A DNA stretch of 64,000 bases, taken from contig JAGFBZ010001543.1 in assembly GCA_018398805.1 (NCBI GenBank), forward strand, positions 62,001-126,000. Direction: 5' to 3'. The DNA is from Hirundichthys speculiger (lineage: Eukaryota > Chordata > Actinopteri > Beloniformes > Exocoetidae). Below the pieces are notes generated by a model. The model saw nothing but the letters and a program-made list of their open reading frames with translations. It made no database searches and was not told the origin of the DNA. Below are positions 41,102-56,100 of this stretch, one piece after another (positions within the stretch are counted from its first letter, which is position 1; every line of letters begins with the position of its first letter). The translations under genes were made by a program, and so were the position numbers.

Positions 41102-44100
41102 ATATATATATATATATATATAATATATAATATATATATATATATATATATTTATTTGCGGTAACGCATATCGTTATCACAGTTTTTAACAGTATCTCAT
41201 ATTGCATGTTTACCTCATGTCATGTAGCCAAACTCACACATGAAAAAATGTCTGAAACCATTTTTCCTGTCATTTATACTGGAGTGCCTGAAATTATCAT
41301 AGATGTCACAATAAATGGATTTAAACAAACCTCATCAGAGGAAGGTCACCCATGTGCCTCCTCTTATTCCTCTTGCAGGAATGGTTTTGGTCCGGACGGA
41401 GACAGGTCAGCTGGTCATGGTACCTCAGCAGTTCCTGGCCCAGGCTCAAGCCAAGACACAGCAGGGCCAAGCAGGAGTTGCGCCGAGACCCACCACACCA
41501 ACGGCTGCCACCACCGCTATCCGGGTCAGCACCACCACCACGGTAAGTTTGGTACCAAGGTGAGTCCTATTGCAGCTTGTCACAGTTGTGTGTGTTCTGT
41601 GTGTACTAAAGGTTGTAAAAGTTCTTATTGTGAAAGGCTTTGAAAATGTTTCCTTCCTGCTGCAGAGGAAACAGATTTTTGCAGGTCTCAAATCCAGATA
41701 GTTACAGTAAATAAATTGAAATACAGATGGGTTCAATCATGCCCTTATGGGGTCACAAAACCTGTTTTCCTCAGGTTTCAGTTAAGTATATAGCATATGA
41801 GGGAAAACAAAATTAAGTTAAAAACTGTTAAACGTTGGGCCGCCCCAGTATGGTCAGGGCAGGCAGCCCATGTACATGAGGCGACAGTCGTCCTGCAGCA
41901 GTCGCAGGTTCGACATTGGCCACTAACATTCATGAAGAGCTTCTTCATGTTCAAAGGTAATAACTTCTGTAAAGCCCAGAAACACTAAAATGAGTCATAT
42001 AAATTTGTTCTCAAGTGTGATCCAGAACCACAGAAACAATAAATGTGAGTGTTTGTCTATGTGTAAACATTTCTCTTTCTCGTATGTGCAGACACCTGGC
42101 CCCACTCAGACTGTTCGCCTGGCATCCCCCACTCAGCCCAGAATGGTCCAGCCTCCCTCCACCACTGCAGTACAGGTGTGTCTCAAAATTCTGACCAAAC
42201 TTTTGTTCAAGTGTAACTATAGACCTTTTGCATCTGACATCACACACTGCAGTCGCAACAACTCGTCGCCACGTTGGAGTGAAAACAAAGCCCTTTAGCT
42301 AAGCAGTTTACCTGTCACGTGTGTAATCTGTCGTGTTCAAGTGGATAGCAAACAGTTCAAAACATGGTTTTGAACTGTGTAGCTGTTGGCTGCACAAACT
42401 ACAGACGAAAGGGACCAGGATTATCGTTCCAGAGATTTCCAGCCGGCGTAGAACGCTGAGAAAAGTGTATCGCTGTACTCCGACACACTTGTGGGTTTCA
42501 CTCAAGGAAATATTTGCGACTGTCGAGAACAAGTCGCATATGTAACGAGCATTTTGTTGGAGTTGTGTGTTTTCATCTGTTTCAACTGATTAACTATTTA
42601 TAACATTTGGAAGTCTTTAATTAAGACTTATGTTATTTTGTAAATAATTCTGCATGATTGGCTAGGGACTGAGTGTGTATATAGGGCACTTTGCCATAGG
42701 CATGCATGTGTTGGTTGTTGTCCCACATATTACCGCTCACTCAGTCTCCAGCTGATGAATCTGGAGGAAACAAAAACACAATACATTAAATAATGTAGCT
42801 AAAATCATGTTCTGTTGACCAAAAGGTGGCGCTATGGAGTTCATCAAAATTGTCATATACACTTGTCCAGAGTGGAAGCCTCATAAAACATGAATTTTGG
42901 GGCAGATTAGACAGCGCATATGCAAGTTAGAACAACAATTCTGTTCACGACAAGATTTCAAAATTCACCGTACTCTCAGTCATTGTCAATGTCTTAACTA
43001 CTGATTGAACAGATTTGAGATGTATCAGCTCATCTCACTTGGAGCAGGGATGCCTAATCTAAAACATTACATTTGCTGTTGCCAATAGGTGGCTCTACAA
43101 CTGTTCCTGAATATTCCATGGTAGATGTGTTCAGGCTCAGACTACAATCATATGCATATATTTTGAACCAGATTAAACAATGTATGGCTGAATTATAGGT
43201 AAGGGGCCCATGATTTGCCCAGGGCCCCATATTTGCTACAGTCGCCAGTGCTACTCTGAGCTGACTGTGAACAGCAAACCCTTGTATAGTGATTTAGAAA
43301 AACAAAATAAAATCAAAATTCCATCAACACATTTACTCCCAAACAGCAACATTCATTTTTCCCTCATGACTTGCTGTCAAATATGGTTCCTTTTCCTCCA
43401 TCATGTAATGATCTTATTTTTAAAATATAAATTATATCGACCCAGATAAGACAACCCTACTTTTTGGACAACTACCTGTTTTTGACAGAAATTTCTTGCA
43501 AAAAGTGTTTTGTGAATATGTGAATGTTGGTGATGATTTGGTACAAAGTTGTGAATATTTGTAGTTTAGCTTGGACCACGTGTCTAGATTGTACACAAAA
43601 GCATTGAACAGAATTGGACCAAATCTCTTGGAGGTGTTTGTTTATGTATGACACCTGGAAATGACCAAAATACTGAAAAAAGTTGCACCTTCAATTGAAA
43701 CACAGTTGAAACTTTCTTGGAGTTAGAGCATGGGTCTAAGCGTTTTTTGTAGGTTTTAGTCAAATACATCAGTCACACAAATTTAATCTTCGTAAGTGAA
43801 AGCTTATGGTGGGGCTTGTCAATGAACATGAAGCAGGTGGGGCTATTCAGCCCATTTTTGTACGTGAATGCCCAGAACCAATAAAATATGTAATTTGACA
43901 CCAGACCTGATGCTTATGCAAAGTTTTGTGAGTATCCAAGCATATTAAGGCCCAGTTGCCCCTGGACCTCATATATGCTCGAACAGTGTTTTTCAATCTT
44001 TTTTGAGCCAAGCTACTTTTTTTTTTTAATTGAAAAAAATCATTAGGCACACCACCAGCTGACAATGTTAGAAAAGGAAACTCTATGTAGCCTATATTAA

Positions 44101-47100
44101 CAAAATAAAATCATTTTTGTCAAAGTGTCTGAAATAGGAATCAAATAAACACAAAGAAAAGAAAAAAAATGTTACAATCTTATATTTCTACTCACTCAGT
44201 GTGAAACCTGGGACTGTTAAGATGAACACAGAGCTGATATTCTGGCGGGAGTCGAAGAAAGACACACAGGAAGCTCTTCCTCATCAGCTCTATCTCAGTG
44301 TTTTTAGTTTTTATAGTGATCAGGCTTGAAAAGCCACCTCACAGAGATATGTCATGGAAAATGGGAGCAATGCCAAAATAGCTTTGTTTGCCAGGATGGG
44401 GAACCCTTTGGCAGTCGCCAACCAAAAAGAGCTACATCAGCAAAACTTAGCTTTAAATCATGATTTTGTCTCAGTTCAGTTAGTTCCCCTTGCTCCTGTA
44501 AAGTCATGTCTTTTCCCACAACTGATCCTGAACTATATGGGTCACTAACCCAGTCAAGGTATTCAGTGAAGGCTGAAGAGAAATAAAATGACATCTGAAG
44601 GGTTTTCAAATTTTCAACTATTATCTCACAATTCAGCAGTGTTAACATGTTGCTGCCAGAGGTGCACCTTTGAACAGAATCCATTTATTTGATCTGTACT
44701 TGTAAGCAGGTTTTCATTTCGCCCTTGCATTCCTCAGTTCAGTTCATTCAGATGATGAAAAATGTCTGCCAGGTATGCCAGCCTTGCACACCAGTCATGA
44801 CTTGCAAGCAGCTTTGCGTAATCGGACCTCTCAGTCAGAAAGACTTCAAGTTGCTCCCGCAGCTCATACACACAGGCCAGCACCTTGATGTGTGACAACC
44901 ATCAGACCTCTGTATGAAACAGCAAGGCTTAATGCTCCACTCCTATTTCCTCACACAAAGATGCAAATATGTGACTTTTCACAGGTCGTGCACACAACAT
45001 CATCAAACAAAAGCACCAGGTCGGCTGGTAAAGTCTTGGCCATGAAGACCTCGTGCATAAAAACATTATGTAACAATCACATCTGGGTTTCTTTCCTTCG
45101 CTCTGCTTACAAAGCCTTTGGTGCACCTGACCATGGCTGTAGCTCCATCAGTGCAAACACTCGTGCAGTTTTCCTACTTAAAGGTGGGGTGGGTGTTCTT
45201 TTTTTGCAGCACTTTTTACAATATTGCCTGAAAACCTTTTCACATTCCCATTGCACCCACTGAAATAAAATGTTTGCAAAAAAAACAAAACGTTTTGGTC
45301 CAGTCTAGAGTATATAATCAGAGAAAAACTCTTACCAATCAAAATAGTGATCATCATTACTTTCATTGGCTGCCTAATACGTCTATCAAATATCAATGCA
45401 CTCCCACCCACCCCTGGCAGTTCTGTCCCAACTGTCCCTTGGGCTAGACATTGAACCCTAACTTTGTGGGTCTGGCAGCACCTTGCATGGTAGCAGCCGC
45501 CCACTGGTGTGTGTATGTGACTGTGAATGGGTGAATAAGAGACCAATGTAAACCGCTTTGAGGGCACCTTGGTGTGGATAAAGCGGTATATAAGTGCAGT
45601 CCGTTTACCATATATGCTAAACACACTGCATGTGCCAGTGTGTCAATGTTTTGTGATTCAGATCAATGGGTGTAAAAATTTCCATGTTTCAGCTGCTATT
45701 TTACAGCTTATTTGCAACAACATCCCTATCTGAAGAATTGTCTAGCAATAACTCTGTGCTCTACCACACTCAATCTTTATTGGTGAAATAGAAACAGACA
45801 CAAAACGGCTGAAAAGAACGGCAGCATAGATGATTTGCTTGAATTTTTTAAATCCCGCTAATTTTTATTCATGGCGATCATTTTCTTTTCTTGGAAATAA
45901 GATCAAGAACCACACAGTCCCCAAACACTCTAGCATTGTCAGTACTGAAGAAAAGGAAATTTTCTAACAATTGTGATCTCTGATAAAGGCACTCACAGTA
46001 GCCCCTGGCACTGCAGCAGTGTCCGTGAAGATGACAGCGCCTCAGAAGACTGCAACAGTGATAACAGCAGGGGACACACCTGCAGCCAAGTCTACCAACG
46101 TGCCGTCCACCCCCCTGACCACCGCCACGGCCCCTCCCGCTGCCTCGCCCATCGCCAGAGTCAATGTGGTGTCACAGGTTCAGTCTCATTTATTTCAGAC
46201 CACGAACAGCAGGAAAACCAAAGGTTCTCAAATGATTCTGCAGATTATCCTCAAGTGTGTTTTTCCCCTACAGGAGATGCAAGAAAATGTGAAGAAATGC
46301 AAGAACTTCCTTGCCACGCTCATCAAGCTGGCGTCACATAATTCCCCTTCCCCAGAGACCTCCAAGAATGTGAAGGCCCTGGTGCAAGACCTGCTTGTAA
46401 GATGTTCTTTTCTTGCCTACAGCCCTGTCTTCATACTTGTCCTCACATTTGTGTTTGTTCTTGTCTATGTACCGTCATGTCCTTGTATTTGTATGACTTC
46501 TGGTGTTCATTTGTGTTTATGTGTTCAGGATGCAAAAATTGAGCCTGAGGAGTTCACCTCTCGACTGCAGGCTGAGCTGAAGTCCTCTCCACAGCCCTAC
46601 CTCATCCCCTTCCTTAAGGTACCTGCACAATTAACAACTGCAGTTTAATTGCTATTGCTACTGCTGTTGATACTTTGATGTTTTGGACTCCTACTTTTGC
46701 TGGCAAATAAAAAACTGTGTCTTCACAGAAAAGTCTCCCCGCCTTGCGTCAGACTTTGCTCAACAGCCAGCAGTCTCTGACAACTCCCTCACCTACCACA
46801 TCTGCACCTCCTCCAGCTGCCCCAGGCTCTGTCACCACCGTCAGCAGGCCACGATTGCCTGTTGCCCCAGGAGGCAGCACCGTCCGGCTGAATACACCCA
46901 TCGTAAATGCGACAGCTCTGGTATGGTCAACAGACACATCTGCAGATGTGTTTACATGGTGCAACTTAGGTTTTTACAGGTGACTGCTCAGGTGTTACAG
47001 TTAAGGTTCTTACAAAGACTGATTGTAACAGACTTCAAATGGAAATATCAGAAATGATGAAGGTTAAATTGGACACTGAATAAATTGGGGGGCTCTGATC

Positions 47101-50100
47101 AGCCTCTGATGTTGATGTCATCTGTCCTCCAGGCTGGGACCAGAGCAGGAGTCCAGACTGTGCACACTCGCTCACCTGTTGTCATCAGTCAGCCTCTAAG
47201 ACATCAAGGTGAGTCCAGTTGCGATGCCCTATTTCACACTTAAACTGCTGTGCTTAAACTATTTTTCTACCTGTAATCCTGTTGTGAAATTCATACATTT
47301 AAGGCTGTTCTTGTTTGTTACCTGTACTGTTTATTTTTGTGTATAAAGGAGAGTGGTCAACACTGAAAGTGCAGATACAAATATCTTTAAATTAAATTTG
47401 AAAAATAGAGCTCTGCTGACTTTCAGTTCAGACCAAGGAAGCTGAAACAGGCTTTTCAGCAATGAGTTCTTCCCACCAAAAGACTCATGAACAGTTCGTA
47501 CATGTTGGTTTCACACCTTTTTAAAACATTTTTATCCACATACAGAGTTTAAACTTCATTTTCTTGTTGTACTGATGAAGGAGCATTGGAAATCTATGTG
47601 ATGTTCTCTCTAACACAGCCTAACAATTAACCTCAAAAGAAATGGTTTTCTTCAGGCTACACACCTGTTTAGTCCCAATACCTTAAATTGTCTTCATATT
47701 ATGCATGTGGAAATGCTCTTACTTTCACCATAAAAACATTGTCATGATTGCTACTGTTGACTTTCTTCAATTAGATTTCACCAAATTATGTGAAAGATGC
47801 ATCATACAGATGTATCCTTAAACTAACTCCCCACCCTTCCAATTTCAATTGAAATTAGTTGAGCACCATTTCACAGCAAAGGTAATCTCAAGGCACACAA
47901 GAAAGTAAACAAGTTGTTTCTAAGTGAGTTCTTCCGGGAGAACCAGTGACCTCAGTTTTTATTTAATTTTTTCTAACCACATTTCTCTAAGATGATGTGC
48001 CACCACTCCGTCCAAGTTTTAATAATTGGTTGGACAGTTGTTGATCCATACCCATAAATGAGCCTTCTGAAACAGATAAACCTCTTTTCCACCATGAAAG
48101 GATGTCTAAATGATGTTTATGGAACAAGAGGCAACTCACTGCATTAGTAAGGGTTAAATAACTTGTTGCCAGTTGAAACCTATAAATCAATGTAGAATAT
48201 CTTCAGTGGGAAGCTCTTGCCTATTTGCTTTGTTAAAAGGTGGTTGTAACTTTGATTTGGCCACGCATTTTATTATATAATAGTTTGGCTGATGTCTGCA
48301 GACTACAAACTAGCTTTAGATGGCCAAACTAATTAAAAAACAACACACCCCTTCATTTTCAATTCAGTTTAGTGCCAATTCACACCTAAAGTGATCTCTA
48401 TGCATTTTACAGGAAGAGCAAAAACGTTCACTGCAGTCCCGGTAAATACAGTCCAATTTAGTCCACATGTAATCCAAATAAACGCAATTCATTATAATCC
48501 ATTTACAATCCAGTTCATTTTCATTCATATTCATATAATGCCAATTAAAATTGACCGTGCTTGGGAACACAACAGATTGCATATCATTTTCTCTTCAGTC
48601 CATTTTCTCATCATGAACATGTATGAGGCAATGGTTAGTATTTAAAGTGAACTGAGTATGAAGGACTTAGCAGGTGAGATGTTGAAGCTGTCATGCCACT
48701 GATCTGACCTCTGGGTGGCAATATTTAGCACAGCAAATATAATCACCTCTTGTCATGAACAAAGATGCTGATCTCACATCACAATCAATTGTGTTGTTTA
48801 TGTTTCAGCTGCACTTATACGAGGACCTACGACCATAGTCAGCAAAAGTCCTGTGAACCTGGCAACTCAATCCAATCAGAAGAAACTGAGTGACCCAGGG
48901 GGCGGGACCTTCAGGTGAGAAGTTTCTTTGACCATTGGATGCAAGAAAGCAAAATCTTAAATGAAAATATGAAGACAAACACAGAACTTTCTTGTCTGAA
49001 TGGGAGAAATTATATTTTTTGTGGAACAGAATGGACAACCCTCTGCTTAATGTGTTAGAAGTTACTGTAGCATTTTAAAGCATCAAACTCGGAGAGGCAT
49101 TTCTCTACACACTTTGCTAATATAGCCAAGGAGTTTCCTAGATTGACAGAGTAACTCAAGCACAAGGTAAATGCTTTGAAACATCACTCAGAGAAACAAA
49201 CACAGCTTTTTTGAAAATTTACAAGAATTTACAATTTACAAAAAATTTACAAAAAACTATCATAGTGGCGTGTGTATCAGGTGGCATGGAATATTGCTTT
49301 GCCAAAAAACCATGCAACCTATGGAGACTTTGAAGTCTTACATACTTGATGTAGTTGCTATTCTCAACTTTTGACAATGGTTTTTAGTGGTCTATGTCAG
49401 ATATGTTATCTCAGCAAAGGAGGAGTGCTCACTAACACAGATTTGTGAACAGTATTTGAAAGAAATAGGCCTTTTGTGTTTATAGAAAAAATCTTAGATC
49501 TTTGAGTTCAGCTCATGAAAAATGGGGGCAAAAACTTAAATGTTGCGTTTATATTTTTAAGTGTTCTTGTGAGTTTAAATACAGGTCTTACATTGTCCTA
49601 ATTGCACCTCAAATTAATATGCAGCTCTAATACTTGTGGTGCATTTCTGACACTTTTTTCATTAGTGTAACTACCATAGCTTGACAATTTTGTCTCTTTA
49701 GCTTTTTGAAGGACACTCCTTCTTCATGAATTTAACCATCCATCCATGTTTGCTTTGCCTTGTAGTTGACTGCATTTAATCCTGTACTGAATTCAGTTTG
49801 CTTGGTCATGAAAGCAATGCTGCAACAGCAGAGAGTGCCAAGTCTGCAGTTAGTAGAAGTCTTTTACTTTCTTTTTTTCCCCTTTATTTTTAGTTTTATG
49901 GATGGCAACAGGTGCATTACCACCAGCTATGAAAGCAGAATTCTGATCTCAGGATATGTTATGACATGCGGGTCTATTTATTTGTTACTAAAAGTTGCTA
50001 CATGATGTTGTGAAGCCATTGCGTGATGATGTCCTTACATAATTATATAAAACACTACATGGATTACACAATGGCATTACTCGAATTGACCGACCATCTA

Positions 50101-53100
50101 AGCAAAAAAAAAAAAAAAATGCAATATCCACTCCTTTCTGTACTTTTGACTGTACAGTTTTGATTGAGACATCTTAGTTAATGGAAGTTCTATTCAAGAT
50201 CAAACATTCGTGGCCAACTATATTCATTTGGTTTTAACTGTGGTTGTTGAACTTTTTAAATGTATCAAGTAAATTTAGCAAACAAGCCACCAGATAAATA
50301 CATATGTCTTTAAATCAAATGTTAAAAACCTTTTGCATGACTTGCTTGATCTTCTTGGGAGAGTACATTGCTTCTTGAGAGCCATCTCACAGAGCAGTGG
50401 AGAATAAGATTACTAGGAAGGTCCTCATTATACTTTTATGCAGTACAAAAATGGTATAAATCCCCTATATGAAGCATATAAAGGAGGAACCCCCACCCCC
50501 TGAAAACTATATTTGATTTGGTGAAAACTACATTATATACATTGGTTCTTCAAAATGGTGTTGGGTTTTGTTGTGGCTTTGAGCTGAGCTGGTTAGCCAC
50601 TGTGGCAAAAACTACAAGGTACACTGATGTGCATCAATCTCCAAATGTTACTACTTGTTGCATTGACGCTGACTGCAACCAATGTGATTGGTTCATTAGG
50701 TAGAATTGTTCTTCTTTGTCCTCGTATTTCCTTCTACTGCTACTACTTTTTCATCGTTTTCAAACCAGATGAAAAGATAGATTGCTCGAAACTAACATAT
50801 GCTTATTTGCTCCGTTGCTAAGTCTTAACTGCATATTAGGAATACAGGAAGCTCAGCGCAGAAAGTTACATAGCTGCAGAAAAGAACATGTACCGCTACC
50901 AAGTGTTGGGTGATGTAATTACAGATCGACATAAATGACAACAGACAACTACAACCACATTTGTCCTACACATAAGCTACATGGGTAGTTAGTACATTTT
51001 AAGCACAAATCAAGTGTAAGTCTCTGACAAGGCTAAAAAATATAATCACATGTGATAGTGTCAATAGGGTCCCGACAGATAAAAGTAATTTTAACTTTGT
51101 AAGTGTACGTAGTGTATGGAAAGGACTATATTGGCATCTCCTTCAATTTGCCACCACCTTTGTTAGTCCTTGCAATTGGACTAATGATACACAAACTACT
51201 GGAGATCGACAAGCCAAAGTAATAAGGTACTTGCCTGGGGTTGTTTTTAGTCCTAGATGCACTTTTAACAAATTCAGTTGCAAGTGGCCAGCACTTTTTT
51301 AAGGTGTGTTCACGCCCATTATTAAAGTGGATATCCGAATGTGTCTTGAGTGATCGGATCTGACTTTCCACTTTATATCCAAACAAATATGCACAGGGCA
51401 CGACATAATTTGACAAGATGAGCAGGTACCCCCACATACAAAGGCTCCAAGTACTCGTTGCAGCTGGTCCAGGTTTCACTCCAGGCCTGCGACCCTTTGG
51501 TGAATGCCATCCACCTTTCTTTCTGACCTCTTTCCTGTCACTCTCCACTGTCAATCAAGGCCAGTAGTGGCCTCCAAAAGAAATAGACTAAGGTTGTTGT
51601 CTGTGTGCCTAGCTGAAAGTCACATAATTTTGCCTGGGTGGATTGCTTTTTTTTTTTTTGCTTTGCCTGATTTGTCCATTAATTGACACATAAAAAGTTT
51701 CCACAGCTTTCTTCTTTCACCCTTCTAATACTGCTAAAATTAGGATAAATTTTCAAGTGAAACTGTCTTAAAATGACTTAAAATTAGTCCCTGAGTCTGT
51801 CCTAGGATGCTTTCATGTTCAGACTATAAAGGGAATGTGAAGGAGTGTCCTTGACCACCTTTCTCAGTAATCGGATCTGAATCAATCTTGGAATGTGTCC
51901 GGGCCTTTCATTAGCGTTGGCCAGGTTGTAATTGGATTTCTGGCTGCAATGGAGTCCCACACCCACCACATTCTATCTAAAAACAATTTTATTTTAACCA
52001 GGTTGATGCTGGACAGTATACAGCAGAGGGCAGCAGGTGTATACAACTATGCTACAGATTGAGTTGGTCTCAAATCCAATGTAAAAACCCATGTGCACAC
52101 ACAAACTGGAAGAAAAAAGGAAGAATGTATGGTCAGAATGTGCTCATTCTTCACACACGTTTTTATACTCGTCAAATCCTGATGTAATCAAGTGGAAATG
52201 GAGGGAGGAAAGAGACAGAATTAAACAAGAAACTAAACAGTTTCAATGTACTGTATATTTAAGTGACTTTTGTCTGACTTGGTTTCTTGTTAGTTTTTAT
52301 AACAGACTGTTATTTAAATGTGAGTGCTATTAAAAATGCTTTTCATAATGGTCGATAGGAATAATTTGAATGATTTGTAACAACTATGGTATTGTTAAAA
52401 GGTTTAATAAATGTTTAAGAAGAAAATGAGTAGAGGTCATTTTGATTTTGATTTTCTGGCACCATTTATAGTAGATTCATAGCCTGTTTTTATTTATTTA
52501 AAAAACAGTCTCGTGTGTTTAAAACACAGTTGGTTTTGCTCTGAATGATATGAATTGCCTCCCTCCTGATGATCTCCATATACCAGTAAGTGATCCATAT
52601 ACAGGTTATAGTGCAGAAGTGTCTGGGCCTCCCGAAACCTCTGGTACTACCAATACTTTCCAGCTGATGTGATTTTATTTATTTTATTTTTTTGTCTCAT
52701 TGTTCGTAATTCAAGACTTTCTCATTCGTTCCCATGAAGCCTTTCTAAAAAAATGTTCTTTACCTCTGCTCATTTTCTTTTTTGGTTCTGAACTCACAGT
52801 TAATGTTCTTCTGTTGATGTTTTCTATTCATCAGCATTTATCCTGTGATATATTTTCATTGTGCTGGGATGCTGGCTCAGTGACAATAAAGGAATATTGA
52901 ATATCGAATTACAGAATTGAGAACCCAAATAAAACAGGTTTCATTTTCAGTACTTCACTGATGAGTATCTCAGTCTCACATTTGGTAAAACTAATCTTCT
53001 TTTCTGTATCCTTAATTATCTTATTTATTTAGTTGTGCTGCAAGTCATGTTTTAATGTGCACATGATCAATTATAAGAGGCTCTGCATTCATTTGTGGTT

Positions 53101-56100
53101 AAAGATGGAAATCGGGCTTGTGCACATGCGTATGATTTCACAATGACTGATATTTGTAAGAGGAGAAATATAGGTACTTGTGACTTTATAAGTGGAGAAA
53201 ATCTATATGAACATTTCTGTCATTGTGTGTAGACATAGTTTTAGTCATCCATCCATCTATCCATTAACTTCCGCTTGGTCCGAAGTCGGGTTGCGGGGGC
53301 AGCAGCTTCAGCAGAGAGGTCCAGACCTCCCTCCCCTCGGCTGCTTCCACCAGCTCCTCTGGGAGAACCCCGAGGCGCTCCCAGGCCAGCCGAGAGATAT
53401 AATCTTTCCAGTGGGTCCTGGGCCTGCCCCGTGGTCTTCTCCCAGTTGGACATGCCCGAAACACCTCTCCAGGGAGGCGTTTTTGGGGCATCCTAGCCAG
53501 ATGCCCGAACCACCTCAACTGGCTCCTCTCGATGTGAAGGAGCAGCGGCTCTACTGTCTCTCCCGAATGACTGAACTTCTCACCTTATCTTGAAGGGAGA
53601 GTCCAACCACCCTGCAGCGTTGAAGTCCCCCAGCAGCTGCTTGTATCCGCGATCTCATTCTTTTGGTCACTACCCACAGTTCCTTACCATAGCTGAGGTT
53701 TGGAACAAAGATCGACCGGTAAACAGAGAGCCTTGCCTTTTGGCTCAGCTCTCTCTTCACCACAATGGACCGGTATAGAGTCCGCACCACAGCAGACGCT
53801 GCACCAACTCGTCTCCCGCTCATTTCTCCCTTCACTCGTGAACAAGACCCTGAGATACTTAAACTCCCCCACTTGAGAGAGAACCTCACTCCTGACCCGG
53901 AGGAGGCATTCCACCCTTTTCCGATTGAGAACCATGGTCTCAGATTTGGAGGTTCTGATTCTCATCCCTGCCGCTTCACACTCGGCTGCGAACCGCTCCA
54001 GTGAGAGCTGGAGATCCCCACTCGATGGCGCCAACAGAACTAGTCATCTGCAGACAGCAGAGACGAGATCCAGACACCACCAAACCGGAACCCCTCCTCT
54101 CCTTGGCTGCGCCTAGAAATTCTGTCCATAAGTGTTATGAACAGAATTGGTGACAAAGGGCAGCCCTGGCAGAGTCCAACTCTCACTGAAAAAGAATCCG
54201 ATTTACAACCGGAAATGCGGACCAAGCTCCCACTCCATTTGTATAGGGACTGGACAGCATGTAACAACGGGCCCAGCACCCCATACTCCTGGAGTACCCC
54301 CCACAGGACACCCCTGAGGGACACGGTCAAATGCCTTCTCCAAGTCCACAAAACACATGTGGACTGGTTGGGCAAATTCCCATGTTCCCTTCAGGACCCT
54401 AGTGAGGGTATAGAGCTGATCCAGTGTTGCACGACCAGGACGGAACCCACATTGTTCCTCCTGAATCCGGGATTCGACAATCGATCAAACTCTCTTCTCC
54501 AGCACCCCTCCATAGACCTTACCAGGGAGGTTGAAGAGTGTGATTCCCCTGTATTTGGAACACACCCTCCGGTCCCCCTTCTTAAAAAGGGGAACCACCA
54601 ACCCGGTCTGCCAATCCAGAGGTACCGCCCCCGATTTCCATGCGATATTGCAGAGACGTGTCAACCAAGACAGTCCTACAACATCTAGAGCCTTCAGGAA
54701 ATCAGGGCGGATCTCGTCCACCCCGGAGCCTGGCCACTGTGCAGCTTCTTAACTACCTCAGCGACCTCAGCTCCGGTAATGAACAAGTCCACCTCTGAGT
54801 CCACAGGCTCAGCTTCCTCCACAGAGGACATGTTGGTGGGATTGAGAAGGTCCTCGAAGTATTCCTTCCACCGCCAAACGACATCTCCAGTCGAGGTCAG
54901 CAGCTCCTCACCCCCACTATACACAGTGTTGGTGAAGCACTGCTTTCCCTGCCCGAGCCGTCTGACGGTTTGCCAGAATCTCCGTGGAGCCGATCGAAAG
55001 TTTTTTTCCATGGCCTCACCGAACTCCTCCCACACCGGAGTTTTTGCCTCAGAGACCACCAAAGCCACTGCCCACTTGGCTTGCAGATACCTGTCTGCTG
55101 ATTCCGGAGTCCCACAAGCTAACCGAGCCCGGTAGGACTCCTTCAGTCTGACGGCCTCTCTTACCTGAGGTGTCCACCCCCGAGTTCGAGGATTGCCGCC
55201 ACGGCAGGCACCGAGGATTGCCGCCACGGCAGGCACCGAGGATTGCCGCCACGGCAGGCACCGAGGATTGCCGCCACGGCAGGCACCGAGGATTGCCGCC
55301 ACGGCAGGCACCGAGGATTGCCGCCACGGCAGGCACCGATGACCTTACGGCCACAGCTCCGGTGAGCCGCCTCAGCAATGGAGGTGCGGAACATGGCCCA
55401 TTTAGACTCAATGTCCCCCGCCTCCCCCGGGATGTGATTGAAGCTCTGTCGGAGATGTGAGTTGAAGATCTTTCTGACAGGTTCCTCTGCCAGACGTTCC
55501 GAGCAAACCCTCACTACACGTTTGGGCCTACCAGGTCTGACCGGCATTCTCCCCCGCCATCTGATCCAACCCACCACCAGGTAGCGATCAGTTGACAGCT
55601 CAGTTCCTCTCTTTACCCGAGTGTCCAAAACATACGGCCGAAGGTCAGATGATACGACTATAAAGTCGATCATTGATCTACGGCCAAGAATGTACTAATG
55701 CCACGTACATTTATGAACACTCTTATGCTTGAACATGGTGTTTGTTATGGATAAACTGTGACGAGCACAGAAATCCAACAACAAAACACCACTTGGGTTC
55801 AGATCAGAGAGGGCGTTCCTCCCGCCCCTCCAGGTACTACTGTCATTGCCAACGTGAGCGTTGAAGTCCCCCAGCAGAATAAAGGAGTCCCCATTAGGGG
55901 CGCTTTCCAGCACCCCCGCCAAGGACTCCAAGAAGGTTGGGTACTCTGAACTGTCATTTGGCGCATAAGCGCAAATGACAGTCAGAGCCCGTTCCCCGAC
56001 CCGAAGGCGCAGGGGAGCTACCCTCTCATCCACTGGGGAAAACCCCAATATACAGGGTCCAAGCTGGGGGGCTATAAGCAAGCCCACACCAGCCCGTCGC

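Noticed and set aside
45999..46177. Alternative acceptor for taf4 exon 4 at CTCACAG
   Set aside because: It looks stronger but breaks the phase with exon 3 (first codon would be TAG). It stays possible only if another small exon exists.
51126..51554. 142-codon minus-strand frame in taf4 intron 9
   Set aside because: No family resemblance and no sign of splicing or conservation.
53551..55135. Plus-strand open frames across the LINE, up to 183 codons
   Set aside because: Shadows of the minus-strand endonuclease-RT gene.
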